From assembly GCA_964372215.1 (NCBI GenBank), contig CAYJQC010000025.1, forward strand, positions 1-64,000: DNA of 64,000 nucleotides, in the 5' to 3' direction. The position numbers and the translations under genes were made by a program. Numbering within the stretch: position 1 is the stretch's first letter; every line of letters starts with the position of its first letter. The notes below the pieces were generated by a model, which had not been told where the DNA came from, did no database searches, and saw only the letters and a list, made by a program, of their open reading frames with translations. This document shows positions 36,922-46,269 of the stretch, piece by piece. This DNA comes from DAIMFL01 sp964372215. Its GTDB lineage: Bacteria; Pseudomonadota; Alphaproteobacteria; Dongiales; Dongiaceae.

Positions 36922-38127
36922 CTACTCGGCCACCGTCGCCGCCGGGACCCGCAGCGGGCGGCCGGCGGACGGCAGCAGCATGCCCGCCGTGAAGGCGACC
37001 GCCGCCAGCGCCGACAAGGCGACGAACAGCCAGTAGAAGTCGCCGGTGCCACCGCGCACCAGGGCGACGAACTGCACCGCCAGCGGCGCGCTGCCGAAGG
37101 CGAACACGTACTTGATGCCGAAGGCCAGGCTGCGGTGCTTTTCCGGTGCGAAGCGGACCAGCAGCATGTTCTCCGCCGGCAGCACGGCGGTGCTCAACAC
37201 CACGTTCAGCATCACCGCGATCATGAGCGGGCTGCCGCCGATGCCGGCGATGACGAAGAGCAGCGGCACCTGCAGCATCAGCCCCAGCACATAGACCGGC
37301 TTCAACGGATAGCGGTCGGCGAGATGGCCGCCGATGAGCTGCACGATCCCGGCGACGAGATAGACGATGCCGACCAGCGTGCCGATGCCGATGGTGCCGA
37401 AGCCGGCGAGGCCCGGCAGCCGGTCCTCGAACAGTTTCGGCGCCGCGGTCTGCATCGACTGGAAGACGAGGCCGGTCACCAGCATGGTGACCAGCAGCAC
37501 GAAGAAGGCGCGCATGGTGTCGCCGCGCGCCGCCGGCGCATGATCGCCGCGCGCCGCGGCGCCATCGGGAATGCGGCCGGCGCGGACCATCAGCATGAAG
37601 ACGACGCCGGTGGCGAGCGCGACGGCGCCGGGCAAGATGAAGGCGGCGCGCCAGCCGGCGACGTCGATCACCAAGCCGGTGGCGAAGGCGCCGACCGCCA
37701 CGCCGGCATTGCCGAACATGCCGTTGAAGCCGAGCGCCTTGCCGCGCGCCACCGCGTTGCGCACCAGCCAGGGAATGCCGACCGGGTGGTAGATCGACGC
37801 GAACAGGCCGATGCCGCACAGCCCGGCGACGAGGTCTGCCGGGGTCCGGGCAAGGCCACAGAAGATCGAGGCCGCGCCGATGCCAAGGAAGAACAGCGCC
37901 ATCATGCCCCGCGCGCTCCAGCGGTCGGCCAGCCAGCCGGCGGGGATCGCCCCGGCCCCGACCAGGAACGACGGGATGGTCCACAGGGCGATGAGCTGGG
38001 CGTAGGGCAGCTGCCAGTCGGCTTCCAGGGCCAGCACCATCACCGCGTAGAAGGCGGTGAACAGGTGGATGTAGAGATGCCCGACGGCGGCGAAGCCCTG
38101 GACCAGGATACCTGACTGAAGCCGCAT
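36922..38127 (-). CDS. MFS transporter
   Basis: A 401-residue major facilitator with about 12 helices. The loop 2-3 motif is GWLADRWSARGMMALFFL, and a corresponding GGHLADRYPLKPVY occurs between helices 8 and 9. The pattern is of the drug/sugar porter-like bacterial MFS group (FSR-like); no substrate can be named. The first ATG with the family N-terminus (MRLQSGILVQGFA) is used. Confidence 0.88.
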   Translation of the reverse strand: MRLQSGILVQGFAAVGHLYIHLFTAFYAVMVLALEADWQLPYAQLIALWTIPSFLVGAGAIPAGWLADRWSARGMMALFFLGIGAASIFCGLARTPADLVAGLCGIGLFASIYHPVGIPWLVRNAVARGKALGFNGMFGNAGVAVGAFATGLVIDVAGWRAAFILPGAVALATGVVFMLMVRAGRIPDGAAARGDHAPAARGDTMRAFFVLLVTMLVTGLVFQSMQTAAPKLFEDRLPGLAGFGTIGIGTLVGIVYLVAGIVQLIGGHLADRYPLKPVYVLGLMLQVPLLFVIAGIGGSPLMIAVMLNVVLSTAVLPAENMLLVRFAPEKHRSLAFGIKYVFAFGSAPLAVQFVALVRGGTGDFYWLFVALSALAAVAFTAGMLLPSAGRPLRVPAATVAE

Positions 38128-38357
38128 GACGGGGCCTTTCCGGCGGGCGGGGAACGGCGCTGATCCTGCCATTGGCGCCGCCTGCCGGCAACATCCGCCA
38201 TCCGCCGGATCGCCTCGCCGCGACCTCAGGAATTTCGTGCAATGCCTTGATTTGGCCAAACTCCTGCCCATTGGCCGACATCATGCGCGGAAATGCTGGA
38301 GGCTCGGCGTCGGACCCCGATTTCCACCCCGACGGACGACGCAGGAGGACACACCGA

Positions 38358-38585
38358 GTGCTGTTGGAACTACCGAGCTCCCGCCAGCCCGTCGAGCCGC
38401 CGCAGTCGGCCGATGCCGCAAGCGCGGAGTCGCCGGAGCCCACCGACATCGATCTGGAACGTGCCGCCTGGGATCCGGAGTATCGGCGCCAGGCCCTCAC
38501 GATCCTGCGCCGGACCGGCCAGCCCAACGACGCCGCGCCGGCGCAACCCCCGGCAGCTCGCGAATCCACCAAGAAACAACCTTAA
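38358..38585 (+). CDS. Small protein of unknown function
   Basis: A 75-residue protein starting at GTG with GGAGGA 9 bases upstream. It is low in hydrophobics, with a conserved-looking core PTDIDLERAAWDPEYRRQALT and Pro/Ala-rich ends; no membrane helix or signal peptide. The core looks like a short helical protein with acidic and basic patches. Codon use fits the neighbours. I do not recognise a family. The open frame extends further upstream but without a ribosome-binding site. Confidence 0.55.
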   Translation: MLLELPSSRQPVEPPQSADAASAESPEPTDIDLERAAWDPEYRRQALTILRRTGQPNDAAPAQPPAARESTKKQP

Positions 38586-38645
38586 CATTTTGCTGCAAGA
38601 GTCTCTGATTACATGAAATTCAGCCGACAACGCGCGATCACTCTC

Positions 38646-38675
38646 GCCATGCTTGCAGCTTCCTGCTAGCATGGC
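38646..38675. terminator. Inverted repeat after the small gene
   Basis: GCCATGCT and AGCATGGC form an 8-bp perfect stem with a 14-base interior. It stands 60 bases after the small gene and 36 before the next ATG; there is no T tract, so a terminator role is weak. Confidence 0.3.
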
Positions 38676-38711
38676 GCTTGAAGCTGGATGGCAGGGGGCG
38701 GGGAGCGGATC

Positions 38712-38996
38712 ATGGCAATGCTCAAGGTGGTTGCCGAAGACGGCGAACGGCTGGCGCAGCATGACGGCCGACCGACACCGGTACAGCTTCACTGGCTGAC
38801 GCGCGGCGTCGACCAGCCCGGCGGCAAGCTGCCGCTGTTCGACGAATGGGGACAGCGCATCAACGAACGCACGATCCGCTCCTGCATCGAGCAGGGCTGG
38901 GCCGAGCCATGGTTCACCAACCCGCTCAAGCCCGACTGGCTGGTGTGCAAGCTGACCGATTCCGGCCGCGTCCTGGTGACCGCGCACAGCCACTGA
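38712..38996 (+). CDS. Conserved-looking cytoplasmic protein of unknown function
   Basis: A 94-residue soluble protein (MAMLKVVAEDGERLAQHD at the start, then QLHWLTRGVDQPGGKLPLFD, ERTIRSCIEQGWAEPWFTNP and LVCKLTDSGRVL). The helix RTIRSCIEQGWAEPW followed by a beta hairpin with LTDSGR resembles a winged-helix wing (T..G...), so a small DNA-binding protein is possible but not shown. The start follows GGGGAGCGG. It ends 19 bases before the M14 gene and may form an operon with it. Confidence 0.65.
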   Translation: MAMLKVVAEDGERLAQHDGRPTPVQLHWLTRGVDQPGGKLPLFDEWGQRINERTIRSCIEQGWAEPWFTNPLKPDWLVCKLTDSGRVLVTAHSH

Positions 38997-39015
38997 ACCC
39001 GGCGCGCCCTGCGCC

Positions 39016-39942
39016 ATGATCGTCGACCCTCTGGAGATCCCGGTCGGCCGCGACGACGCCGGACAGTCGACGGCGCTGGTCGGAACCCGCCACCGTTTCG
39101 CCGACCGGCGCGGCCCGCGCATCCTGGTCACCGGCTGCGTCCATGGCGATGAGATCACCTCGACAGGCGCGATCTGGTACCTGCGGGAGCGTCTCGCCGA
39201 TTCCGCTCTGGCCGGCGCGGTCACCCTGATCCCCTGCGTGAACCAGCTCGCCGCGCGCGCCAGCCAGCGCCAGGTCCCGATCGAGGGCGCCGACCTCAAC
39301 CGGCGCTTTCCCGGACGCGCCGGCGGCGCGTTGTCGGAGCGCCTGGCCGCCGCGCTGGTCGCCCTGCTCGACGAGCACGACGCGCTGATCGACGTCCACA
39401 CCGCCGGCTGGTCGAGCCCGTTCGTGCTGCTCGACCACGTGCCCGATGCGGATCTGCACCGGCGCATCTGGCATTGGGCGGGCTCCTCCGGCTTGCCGGT
39501 GATCGACGAGATGCCGGCCGGCCAGTCCGACCTCAAGGGGCTCGACCGCAGCTGGTCGGCCTGGGCGGTGCGGCTCGGCAAGCCGGCCGTCACCATGGAG
39601 CTGTCGGGATTCCATCGGCTGGAGAGCCCGGCGGCCAGACGCGGCGCCGAAGCCCTCGGCGCGATGCTGGCCGGCGCCGTGGTTCTGGCGGAGCCGGCGC
39701 GACCGGTCGCCGGCAGGACCTGCCGGCGCGAGCTCCACGCCGATTGCGGCGGATTGTTCGAAGCGCTCGCCGAGCCCGGCGACCATGCAGCCGCCGGCCA
39801 ACTGCTCGGCCGCGTGCGCGCCCTGTCGGGTGAGATCCGCCAGGACATCGCCGCGCCGCAGGCGGGACTGATCCTGGCCCTGCAGCCGATCTCGGCGGTG
39901 CATGTCGGGTCGTGGCTGGCGACCCTGGCGGTCGCCGAGTAG
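39016..39942 (+). CDS. Succinylglutamate desuccinylase/aspartoacylase-family M14 hydrolase
   Basis: A 308-residue zinc deacylase. The first zinc site is TGCVHGDEITSTGA (His and Glu), the arginine/asparagine substrate clamp is in GADLNRRFPG, and the third ligand in DVHTAGWSSPF. A C-terminal beta-barrel part follows (ELHADCGGLFEAL). It differs from the M14 protein at 5197-6177 and is closer to the short AstE/ASPA type. Likely acts on an N-acyl amino acid; substrate unknown. It converges with the binding-protein gene of an ABC importer. Confidence 0.85.
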   Translation: MIVDPLEIPVGRDDAGQSTALVGTRHRFADRRGPRILVTGCVHGDEITSTGAIWYLRERLADSALAGAVTLIPCVNQLAARASQRQVPIEGADLNRRFPGRAGGALSERLAAALVALLDEHDALIDVHTAGWSSPFVLLDHVPDADLHRRIWHWAGSSGLPVIDEMPAGQSDLKGLDRSWSAWAVRLGKPAVTMELSGFHRLESPAARRGAEALGAMLAGAVVLAEPARPVAGRTCRRELHADCGGLFEALAEPGDHAAAGQLLGRVRALSGEIRQDIAAPQAGLILALQPISAVHVGSWLATLAVAE

Positions 39943-40090
39943 CGGCGCCTCGCCCGCGGCCTCACAGGGCGTAATCATCGATCAGGGTGGGTCCGCCCGA
40001 TCGGATCGCGTCCCAATTGTCGCCACCGTCGTTGTCGCCGCCAGGGCTGGCGCCGGGGTGGAAATCGCCCGCCCGCGGGCACCGGCCAGA

Positions 40091-40129
40091 AGCAAGAAAA
40101 TGGGCCGCCCTCGCGGCGAGGGCGGCCCA
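40091..40129 (-). terminator. Rho-independent terminator of the ABC importer operon
   Basis: A 29-base nearly perfect palindrome (TGGGCCGCCCTCGC/GCGAGGGCGGCCCA) at 40101-40129 is followed on the minus strand by TTTTCTTGCT. It is 35 bases behind the binding-protein stop codon. Confidence 0.85.
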
Positions 40130-40163
40130 GGTCTTCGATGCGGCTGTCGGGCCGCGTCAGGCT

Positions 40164-41222
40164 TCAGCCGAGCATGAGCTGGTTCCAGCGCTCCTCGTAT
40201 TCGCGGGAGTACTTGTTGGCCTCCCGCTCGTCGAGGATGACCATGTTCTTGATGTTGTCCGGGCTCATCACCAGCACCTTCTTGGTCTCGGCATCGGCGC
40301 TCGCGGTCGCCGAGCTGAGCGACGGGCCGTAGGTCTTGAGCGCGAGCAGCTTGGCCTGCTGCTCCTCGGCCAGCGCGAAGTTGAGCGCCTCGTGCGCCAG
40401 CGCCGCATGGGGCGAGCCCTTCGGGATGACCCACCAGTTGCCCCAGGCGATTCCGTCATTGTAGGTGTAGTCGATCGGTGCATCCTCGGCCCTGGCGGCG
40501 AGGATGCGGCCGCTCCACGCGGAAGACAACGCCAGTTCGCCGGACGAGAGCAGCTGCGGCGGCTGGGCGCCGGCGCCCCAGAACACCGAGACATGCGGCT
40601 TCAGCTCCGCCACCTTGGCCAGCGCCATTTCCGCCTTCTCCTTGGTCAGCGGGAAGACCTCGTCGCGCTTGACCCCGGCGGCGAGCAGCGCCGCCTCGTA
40701 GTTGTAGTAGAAGTACTTGTACAGGCCGCGCGGACCGGGGAAGCGCGCGACGTCCCAGAAGTCCGCCCAGTTTTGCGGGCCGCCGTCGGGGAAGGCGCTG
40801 GTCGACCAGGCGAAGATGGTCGCACCCGTCGAGGTCGCGATGCCATAGGGCGCCACCCAGCCCGATTCCAGCGCGCCGGCGTTCGGAATCTTCGAGAGAT
40901 CCAGCTCCTCGAGGAAGCCGTCTTCGCCGCCCTGATAGACGGTGCGACCGCCGACGTCGACCAGATCCCATTCGACCGCCTTGGCCTCCACCATCGCCTT
41001 GATCTTGGCAGTCTCGGTCGGCGAGGTGCTGATCGCCTCGATCCCCTTCGATGCCGCGAACGGATCGATGAACGCCGCCTTCTCCGCGTCGGACAGCGCG
41101 CCGCCCCACGAGGTGAAGGTGAACGGCCGTTCGGCCCGCGCCATCCGCGACAGCCCGCCGACACCCGTCAATACGCCAGCCGCGGCCGCGGTGGCGAGGA
41201 ACTCGCGTCTCTTCATGGCCAT
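40164..41222 (-). CDS. Polyamine/iron-type ABC transporter substrate-binding protein
   Basis: A 352-residue periplasmic binding protein of the PotD/extracellular type 1 family. It starts with a twin-arginine-like signal (KRREFLATAAAAGVLTGVGG, cleavage ARA-E). The mature part begins FTFTSWGGALSDAEKAAFID, with later WDLVDVGGRTVYQGGEDGFL and a C-terminal YSREYEERWNQLML as in spermidine/putrescine receptors. It is the last gene of a four-gene importer; ligand could be a polyamine, opine or related amine. Confidence 0.9.
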   Translation of the reverse strand: MAMKRREFLATAAAAGVLTGVGGLSRMARAERPFTFTSWGGALSDAEKAAFIDPFAASKGIEAISTSPTETAKIKAMVEAKAVEWDLVDVGGRTVYQGGEDGFLEELDLSKIPNAGALESGWVAPYGIATSTGATIFAWSTSAFPDGGPQNWADFWDVARFPGPRGLYKYFYYNYEAALLAAGVKRDEVFPLTKEKAEMALAKVAELKPHVSVFWGAGAQPPQLLSSGELALSSAWSGRILAARAEDAPIDYTYNDGIAWGNWWVIPKGSPHAALAHEALNFALAEEQQAKLLALKTYGPSLSSATASADAETKKVLVMSPDNIKNMVILDEREANKYSREYEERWNQLMLG

Positions 41223-41243
41223 TGTCAGTCTCCCTTTCCCTTG

Positions 41244-42311
41244 TCAAACGTCCGGCACGATACGCGCGGCGTTCCGCTTCCAGCTTACCTGGACCCGGGC
41301 GCCACGTCGCAAGCTGCGGTCGGTGATCTGCCGCGCCCAGATGTCGCTGCCGCTTTCCAGCCCAAGGCGCAGCGCGGTCAGCTCGCCGAGATAGACCACT
41401 TCCAGTATCTGCGCGGCGATTCCCTCGGGCTCGCCGACCAGCACATGCTCGGGCCGGATCAGCAGGCTGCCGCTCTGGCCGGCCCGCATGCCGTCGGCCG
41501 CGGTCGTCGTGATGCTGCGGCCGAGGGCCGGCACGTCGACCGTCGCTTCGGTGCCGTCGATCGCCACGATCCTGGCGGGCATCAGATTGGACTCGCCGAC
41601 GAACCCGGCGACAAAGGCGCTCGCCGGCCTGTCGTAGAGATCGTCCACGCTCCCCACCTGCTCGATCCGGCCGTCGCGCATCACGGCGATCCGGTCGGAC
41701 AGGACCAGCGCCTCCTCCTGGTCGTGGGTGACGTAGATCGTGGTGCGCCCGTGTTCCTCGTGCAACCGGCGGATCTCGAGCTGGACGCTGCGGCGGAGCT
41801 GCTTGTCGAGGGCGCCCAGCGGCTCGTCCATCAGCAGCACGTCGGGCTCGATCACCACGGCGCGGGCGAGCGCCACGCGCTGTTGCTGGCCGCCGGAGAG
41901 CTGCTGGATCTGGCGCGCGCCGTAGCCGTCGAGCTGGACCAGCTCAAGCGCCGCATCCACCCGCCGCGCGATCTCGTCCCTGGGCAGCCGCCGCACCTTC
42001 AGGCCATAGGCCACGTTCTCTCCGACCGTCATGTGCGGAAACAGCGCATAGTTCTGGAACACCATGCCGATGTTGCGGCGCCGCGCCGGCACGCGCGTCA
42101 CGTCGCGCTCGCCGATGAAGATGGTCCCCGCGCTCGGCTCGAGATAGCCGGCCACCAGATTGAGCAGCGTCGTCTTGCCCGAGCCCGACGGACCCAGGAG
42201 CGTCAGGAACTCGCCGGCCGTCACCGCCAGGTCGGTGGGCTTGAGTGCCGCGACGGTGCCGTAGTCCTTGGCGGCACCGGCGAACCGCAGCGGAAGTCCG
42301 ACCTTGCTCAT
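41244..42311 (-). CDS. Polyamine-type ABC transporter ATP-binding protein
   Basis: A 355-residue PotA-like ATPase. Walker A is GPSGSGKTT, the Q loop VFQNYALFPHM, the signature LSGGQQQRVALARA, Walker B VLLMDEPLGALD and the switch YVTHDQEEAL. A TOBE domain with a LLIRPEHVLVGEP start covers the last 100 residues. It overlaps the preceding permease by 4 bases. Confidence 0.94.
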   Translation of the reverse strand: MSKVGLPLRFAGAAKDYGTVAALKPTDLAVTAGEFLTLLGPSGSGKTTLLNLVAGYLEPSAGTIFIGERDVTRVPARRRNIGMVFQNYALFPHMTVGENVAYGLKVRRLPRDEIARRVDAALELVQLDGYGARQIQQLSGGQQQRVALARAVVIEPDVLLMDEPLGALDKQLRRSVQLEIRRLHEEHGRTTIYVTHDQEEALVLSDRIAVMRDGRIEQVGSVDDLYDRPASAFVAGFVGESNLMPARIVAIDGTEATVDVPALGRSITTTAADGMRAGQSGSLLIRPEHVLVGEPEGIAAQILEVVYLGELTALRLGLESGSDIWARQITDRSLRRGARVQVSWKRNAARIVPDV

Positions 42312-43108
42312 CCCGACTGCTTCTCCGCTTTCCTGCTCAACCCCTGGGCCCCGCCGAACAGCAGGATGGCGAGCAGGATCATGAAGGTCGCCGCCACCGC
42401 GACGACCGGCGTGAACTCGATCCGGATCGCCTCCCAGATCTTTACCGGCAGGGTCTTGCTGGCATAGCCCGCCATGAACACCGCCACCACCACCTCGTCG
42501 AACGAGGTCACGAAGGAGAAGATCGCGCCGCCCACCAGGCCAGGCGTGATGTTCGGCAGCGTGATCGTCCGAAACGCCGTCCACGGGCTGGCGCCGAGGC
42601 CAGTCGCCGCGCGCAGCCAGTTCTCGTCGACGGCACGCAGCGCGATGCCGACATTGATCACCACGAAGGGCAGCGCCAGTAGCGCGTGCCCCAGGCTCAT
42701 GCCGAGGATGGTGCCGCTCAGCCCGACGTCGAGGGCGCTGCGATAGAGCGCCACGGCGGTGACGATGACCGGAACGATCATCGGCGCCAGGAACAGCCCG
42801 GTGAGCAACCGGCGCCAACGCGGCGCGACCCGGGTCAGTCCGATCGCGGACAGGGTGCCCAGCGCGACCGCGAACACGGTGGCGATCACCGCCACCTCGA
42901 GGCTGTTGTAGAGCGCGCTGCGCCACTCCGAATCCAGGAAGAAGCTCTCGTACCAGCGGCTGGAATAGGCGTGGGGCGGCAGGTAGATGAAGCTCGCCTC
43001 GTTGAACGAGGCCGGCAGCACCGCCAGGATCGGCAGCACCAGGAAGGCCAGCACCAGCCCGGCACTGCCCTGGGCGAGGATCCGGATCCCGAGCGGCAGA
43101 CGGCTCAT
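42308..43108 (-). CDS. Polyamine-type ABC transporter permease (PotC-like)
   Basis: A 266-residue inner-membrane protein with six helices; the EAA loop is LRAATGLGASPWTAFRTITL. It is the second permease, overlapping both neighbours by 4 bases (ATGA), which shows tight co-translation. Confidence 0.92.
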   Translation of the reverse strand: MSRLPLGIRILAQGSAGLVLAFLVLPILAVLPASFNEASFIYLPPHAYSSRWYESFFLDSEWRSALYNSLEVAVIATVFAVALGTLSAIGLTRVAPRWRRLLTGLFLAPMIVPVIVTAVALYRSALDVGLSGTILGMSLGHALLALPFVVINVGIALRAVDENWLRAATGLGASPWTAFRTITLPNITPGLVGGAIFSFVTSFDEVVVAVFMAGYASKTLPVKIWEAIRIEFTPVVAVAATFMILLAILLFGGAQGLSRKAEKQSG

Positions 43109-43938
43109 CGCGCCAGCATCCCCTTCTCGAGCGGCAGCAGCCGGGCCGTCAGGGCGAGCAGGACCAGCACGAGCACCAGCAGCACCAGCGACGCGGCGGC
43201 CGCCAATGACCAGGCCAGGCGGTCGGTGATGAAACTGGCGATCAGCATCGACAGGGTGATGGCGTTGGCGCCGCCCAGCAATGCCGGGGTGATGAAGAAC
43301 CCGAGCGACAGCAGGAACACGAAGGTCGCGCCGCCGAACAACCCCGGCAGGGCGAGCGGCAGATAGACGCGCCAGAAGGTGTCGAGCAGCCCGGCCCCGA
43401 GCCCGTCGCTGGCCAGCAGCAGGCGCCGATCGATCCGGGTCATGGCGGCATAGAGCGGCAGGATGGCGTAGGGCAGCAGCACATGCACCATGCCGATCAT
43501 GACGCCGGTGTCGTTGAACAGCAGCGCCAGCGGCTGGTCGGTGACGCCGATCGCCTTGAGGAAGCGATTGATCGGCCCGTTGCGCTCCAGCAGGATCATC
43601 CAGGAGAAGGTGCGCACCAGCACCGAGATCCAGAACGGGAACAAGACCCCGTAGAGCACGACGGCGAATGCGAAGCCCTTCACGCGGCTGAGCAGATAGG
43701 CGACCGGCCAGGCCAGGATGACCGTGATCACCGTGACCGCCAGCGCCACCAGGAACGTGTTTGCCAGCACCCGCCGGTAGACGTCGCTGTGGGCCAGCAG
43801 CCCGAAGGTCGCGAAGGGGCCGGCCTCGTCGGTGAAGGCGAGGGAGAACAGCCGCGCCAGCGGCACCACGAAGAACAGCGCGAGAAACAGCACCGCCGGC
43901 CCGAGCAGGAGCAGGGTCTCGACGTGCCGCCGCCGCAT
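43105..43938 (-). CDS. Polyamine-type ABC transporter permease (PotB-like)
   Basis: A 277-residue inner-membrane permease with six helices and the EAA-type loop LLASDGLGAGLLDTFWRVYL. It heads the importer genes and starts 46 bases after the acyl-CoA dehydrogenase gene on the same strand. Confidence 0.92.
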   Translation of the reverse strand: MRRRHVETLLLLGPAVLFLALFFVVPLARLFSLAFTDEAGPFATFGLLAHSDVYRRVLANTFLVALAVTVITVILAWPVAYLLSRVKGFAFAVVLYGVLFPFWISVLVRTFSWMILLERNGPINRFLKAIGVTDQPLALLFNDTGVMIGMVHVLLPYAILPLYAAMTRIDRRLLLASDGLGAGLLDTFWRVYLPLALPGLFGGATFVFLLSLGFFITPALLGGANAITLSMLIASFITDRLAWSLAAAASLVLLVLVLVLLALTARLLPLEKGMLAR

Positions 43939-43984
43939 CGCGTCAGCCGCTCTTCATGGTGTGCAGGAACGCGGTCCGCATCCC

Positions 43985-45154
43985 CTAGTGCCAGCCGCTA
44001 TAGACGTCGAAGCCGCGCTTCTTGATCTGCCCGGCGACCACCATGCGCTGGATCTCCGAGGTGCCTTCCCAGATGCGGTCGACCCGGATGTCGCGATACA
44101 GACGCTCGACCGGGTTCTCGCGCATGTAGCCGCGCCCGCCGAGGATCTGCAGCGCCTTGTCGACGACCTGCCCGGCCATTTCCGAGCAGTGCAGCTTCAG
44201 CGCGCTGGCATGGGCGTGGATCTGCTTGCGGTCGGCGTTGCGGTCGATCTCCCAGGCCACCCGGTACAGCATGGTCTTGGCGGCGAAGATCGCCACGGCC
44301 ATGTCCGCCAGCATGAACTCGATCGCCTGGAAGTCGCGGATCGGCCGGTTGAACTGCACCCGCCTGGCGGCGTAGTCGTTGGCGATCTCCGCCGCGCGGA
44401 TCGCGGCGCCGAGCGCGTGCGAGGCGATCTGGATGCGCGCCTCGACGAACCAGTCCTTGGTCAGCTCCAGCCCCTGGCCGACGCGGCCGAGCATGCGATC
44501 CTCGGGAACCAGCGTATCCTCGAAGCGCAGCTCCGCATGGTCGAAGGCGAAGTTGTGCATGAACTTCGGCGAGCGCAGATGGGTCATGCGCTCGACCGGC
44601 TTGTCGACCAGGAACAGGGTCGGCCGATCGGGATCGTCGTCGACATGGGCGTGGACGATGATGAAGTCCGACGCGTTGTAGGACGTGACGAACCATTTCT
44701 CGCCGTCGAGGTGCCACATGCCGTTCTTCAGCACCGCCGTGGTCTTCACCATGCGCGGATCGGATCCGGCATCGGGCTCGGTGATGGCGAAGCAGCCGCG
44801 TCGCTCGCCGCGGCAGGACGGCAGCAGGTAGTCCTGCTTCTGCTGCGCCGTGCCGAACTTCAGGCTGACCGGCGGGCGCCAGACGCAACTCCACAGGCCG
44901 TTGGTCACCCGGCCGAGCTGTTCCTCAATGACCGTCTGCTCGAGCATGGTGAGCCCGAGCCCGCCGTTCTCCTTGCTGTGATTGATGCCGGCCAGGCCCC
45001 AGTCGCGCACCGCCTGCTTGACCGCGGCGCGCTTCTCCATGGCCAGTTCGCCATGCTCGTCGGCTTCCTGCTCGAGCGGGATGAGCACCTGATCGCAGAA
45101 CTCGCGACCGCGCTGCGCGAGTTCCCGTTCCCGAGGGCTGAGTTCCAGATCCAT
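43985..45154 (-). CDS. Acyl-CoA dehydrogenase family protein
   Basis: A 389-residue flavoenzyme of the ACAD family. FAD/substrate motifs are FAITEPDAGSDP and WHLDGEKWFVTSYN; the C-terminal signature is QILGGRGYMRENPVERLYRD followed by EGTSEIQRM. The usual catalytic base, Glu near YRDIR...EGTSEI, is present as Glu in IWEGTSEIQ. The substrate is not predictable. It is upstream of the importer and perhaps in its operon, suggesting an amine- or acid-derived CoA ester as substrate; that is speculation. Confidence 0.92.
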   Translation of the reverse strand: MDLELSPRERELAQRGREFCDQVLIPLEQEADEHGELAMEKRAAVKQAVRDWGLAGINHSKENGGLGLTMLEQTVIEEQLGRVTNGLWSCVWRPPVSLKFGTAQQKQDYLLPSCRGERRGCFAITEPDAGSDPRMVKTTAVLKNGMWHLDGEKWFVTSYNASDFIIVHAHVDDDPDRPTLFLVDKPVERMTHLRSPKFMHNFAFDHAELRFEDTLVPEDRMLGRVGQGLELTKDWFVEARIQIASHALGAAIRAAEIANDYAARRVQFNRPIRDFQAIEFMLADMAVAIFAAKTMLYRVAWEIDRNADRKQIHAHASALKLHCSEMAGQVVDKALQILGGRGYMRENPVERLYRDIRVDRIWEGTSEIQRMVVAGQIKKRGFDVYSGWH

Positions 45155-45543
45155 GCGATCCTCTATGATGCCGTTGCGATGGCCCGCCGCGCGACGACCA
45201 CGGCGTCGACGTCGACCGGATCGCGGGCCGAACCGGTGACGGAATCGAGGCCTGGGCTGCCTGCGAAGGGTGATCCGGACGGGATGTTAGTTCAACCGGT
45301 TTGCCGATTCCATGCCGCCCGGACGCGCCGCGCCGCCGCACCGATCGACGGGCCTCGCTTGTCCGGCACCGCGCGGGCGGTCAATGGCCGCACACAGCCC
45401 GCGGGTGGAGATTGCGACAATGGCCGCGTCATCACCGGCGGCCGGAGTCGAAAGCGAGCGCGTCGTTCGGCCGGGCGAAACCCGGACGGCGGAGATGCCC
45501 CATGCGGCCGTTGCCTGGGACGCTCGGTCCGCAAGGAAGGAAA
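45155..45543. other. Intergenic region between acyl-CoA dehydrogenase and tRNA-Pro
   Basis: No gene is supportable. Open frames that run into the tRNA give the familiar artefact peptide GATGFEPATP, which is tRNA sequence read as protein. The promoter of the minus-strand acyl-CoA dehydrogenase should lie near 45160-45230. Confidence 0.55.
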
Positions 45544-45620
45544 TGGTCGGAGCGACTGGATTCGAACCAGCGACCCCCAGACCCCCAGTCTGATGCGCTA
45601 CCAGGCTGCGCTACGCTCCG
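45544..45620 (-). tRNA. tRNA-Pro (anticodon GGG)
   Basis: The 77-nt gene has acceptor CGGAGCG/CGCTCCG, D arm GCGCAGCCTGGTAGCGC, anticodon loop CTGGGGG, T arm CTGGTTCGAATCCAG and an encoded CCA. It follows the merR gene at the end of the plsX-fabH-ihfA-merR cluster, the standard alphaproteobacterial arrangement. Confidence 0.95.
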
Positions 45621-45747
45621 ACCGAGCGACTGATCGCGGGGCACGGCCCGCGCGGGGGAGGTCGTTATACTCGGGGCCGCCGGCCGGTGCAATGCCGGGC
45701 GGCGGCCGGCTGGCAACCCGCAGCCCGGATCCGCCGGGCGCGGCACC

Positions 45748-46269
45748 TCAGCCGGCGAACCGGCGCAGCTCGTCGCGCAGGCCGACCAGATCGGCCAGCA
45801 GGCCCTCGAGCTCGCCGCGCGCCTCGCCCGCGAGCGCCGACGGCGCTGCCCTGCCCGCGCCGCCCGCCGCGCCGGCGGCGGCCTCCGGCGCGGCATCGGC
45901 CTCGCCCTCGTCGGCGTCGGCCGCGGCGTCACGCTTGGCCCGCAGGGCGCCTTCCCGCATCAGGCGCTGCACGCCCTTGATGGTGTAGCCGTCCTCGTAG
46001 AGCAGCTTGCGGATGCGGCCGAGCAGATCGACGTCCTCCGGCCGGTAGTAGCGCCGCCCGCCGCCGCGCTTGAGCGGCCGGACCTGGGGAAACTTGCTCT
46101 CCCAGAAGCGCAGCACGTGCTGGGGCACGTCGAGCTCCTCGGCCACTTCGCTGATGGTGCGGAAGGCGGCGGCCGATTTCTCCAGGCGGCGGCTCACGGC
46201 GTCGGGTCCGGCCGGCTCGGCCTTCGCCGCGGCGGCAGAGCGCTGACCGGCGCGCTGCGCCGCGCTCAC
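45748..46269 (-). CDS. MerR-family transcriptional regulator
   Basis: A 173-residue regulator. A winged helix-turn-helix (about residues 36-105) has TISEVAEELDVPQHVLRFWE and GGRRYYRPEDVDLLGRIRKL. The rest is Ala/Glu-rich, without metal-binding cysteines, so it is not a metal sensor. The gene overlaps ihfA by 4 bases, an arrangement conserved across alphaproteobacteria, but its targets are unknown. Confidence 0.9.
   Translation of the reverse strand: MSAAQRAGQRSAAAAKAEPAGPDAVSRRLEKSAAAFRTISEVAEELDVPQHVLRFWESKFPQVRPLKRGGGRRYYRPEDVDLLGRIRKLLYEDGYTIKGVQRLMREGALRAKRDAAADADEGEADAAPEAAAGAAGGAGRAAPSALAGEARGELEGLLADLVGLRDELRRFAG

Noticed and set aside
38632..38688. An 18-codon frame MKFSRQRAITLAMLAASC ending at a lipobox-like Cys
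   Set aside because: No ribosome-binding site, and the inverted repeat at 38646-38675 overlaps it; likely chance.
45312..45593. A 93-codon frame ending in GATGFEPATPRPPV
   Set aside because: The end is the translation of tRNA-Pro sequence, a frequent false gene call; the rest has no homology.
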